DNA of 64,000 bases from a bacterium (GTDB lineage Bacteria > SZUA-79 > Acidulodesulfobacterales > Acidulodesulfobacteraceae), in the NCBI GenBank assembly GCA_021800805.1, contig JAJYYR010000001.1, forward strand, positions 930,001 to 994,000, read 5' to 3'. A program made the translations under genes and the position numbers. Every line of letters starts with the position of its first letter. The stretch's first letter is position 1. Under the pieces are notes generated by a model. That model was not told the DNA's origin, searched no databases, and worked only from the letters and a program-made list of their open reading frames with translations. Of this stretch, positions 63,884-64,000 are shown in pieces.

Positions 63884-64000
63884 TGGATAATTTATATAAA
63901 ACAAAACCGGACGGTATAAACCGTTTTTTATTATTATTTTACGCCGCATTATTTGCATTTTCGTTTTTTTTAAATCCCGTTATCGCTTTTGCCGGTCCCG
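63884..64000 (+). CDS. start of a secreted or membrane protein (partial)
   Basis: From ATG 63884 a frame runs to the window edge: a short charged start MDNLYKTKPDGINR, then a hydrophobic stretch to FAFAGP-like residues, which reads as a signal peptide. Family cannot be told from 39 residues. Confidence 0.45.

Noticed and set aside
1..64000. CRISPR array or prophage block
   Set aside because: No regular 25-40-bp repeat with spacers and no run of phage structural genes was seen on either strand.

Overview
The window reads as a chromosomal segment of an uncultured, low-GC, Gram-negative, hydrogen-using bacterium. Outer-membrane barrels, TolC-type channels, c-type cytochrome, a Tat-exported uptake hydrogenase, a group-3 [NiFe] hydrogenase joined to an HdrA-type flavoprotein and a TusA sulfur carrier, and heavy copper/metal efflux fit an anaerobic or microaerophilic sulfur-cycling deltaproteobacterium-like organism (for example the Acidulodesulfobacterales/Desulfobacterota group) from a metal-rich setting. 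That placement is inference; no rRNA is present.

1-7.9 kb is a defence island of AT-rich genes: a dnd DNA-phosphorothioation tail (end of a gene in the dndC position, dndD, a small dndE-position gene), a SIR2-HerA pair, a DUF2158 protein and an OLD-like ATPase/Toprim protein. 7.9-10.4 kb is a cobalamin-riboswitch locus whose first gene is a gutted Ni/Co transporter and whose intact product is an outer-membrane barrel. A GGDEF-EAL-CZB protein follows.

13.0-27.8 kb is a metal-efflux region: a Cu P-type ATPase (minus), then a plus-strand set (small membrane protein, Met-rich cytochrome c, CusC/CusB/CusA-like genes), meeting tail-to-tail a second complete RND tripartite operon on the minus strand. 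27.9-31.3 kb holds a DUF167 protein, a beta-CASP nuclease and a diguanylate cyclase.

31.26-32.3 kb is a miniature tRNA-Ala(GGC) integration scar: a 47-bp 3'-tRNA repeat on each side of a toxin/antitoxin-like pair. A SLAC1/TehA-type transporter follows.

33.8-51.5 kb couples sensing with hydrogen/sulfur metabolism: a chemoreceptor, Mvh-type hydrogenase (small, large, protease), HdrA, MvhD, TusA, an enhancer-binding protein with an altered GAFTGA loop, two hybrid histidine kinases sharing an identical 1.18-kb segment, a response regulator, an HD-GYP phosphodiesterase, a second chemoreceptor and an acetate-type transporter. Two of the transcription units carry the same candidate sigma-54 architecture: paired TGCCAAC sites 20 bp apart, 110-140 bp upstream of a -24/-12 element.

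51.7-63.9 kb starts with an MNT antitoxin and its decayed partner, then hypCDEF, a convergent protease gene and hyaCBA (group-1 hydrogenase), a divergent hypA lacking its zinc loop, hypB, a metallophosphoesterase and the start of an unfinished secreted or membrane protein. The Hyp proteins and two proteases would mature both hydrogenases: one periplasmic and feeding a membrane cytochrome b, one cytoplasmic and feeding HdrA.
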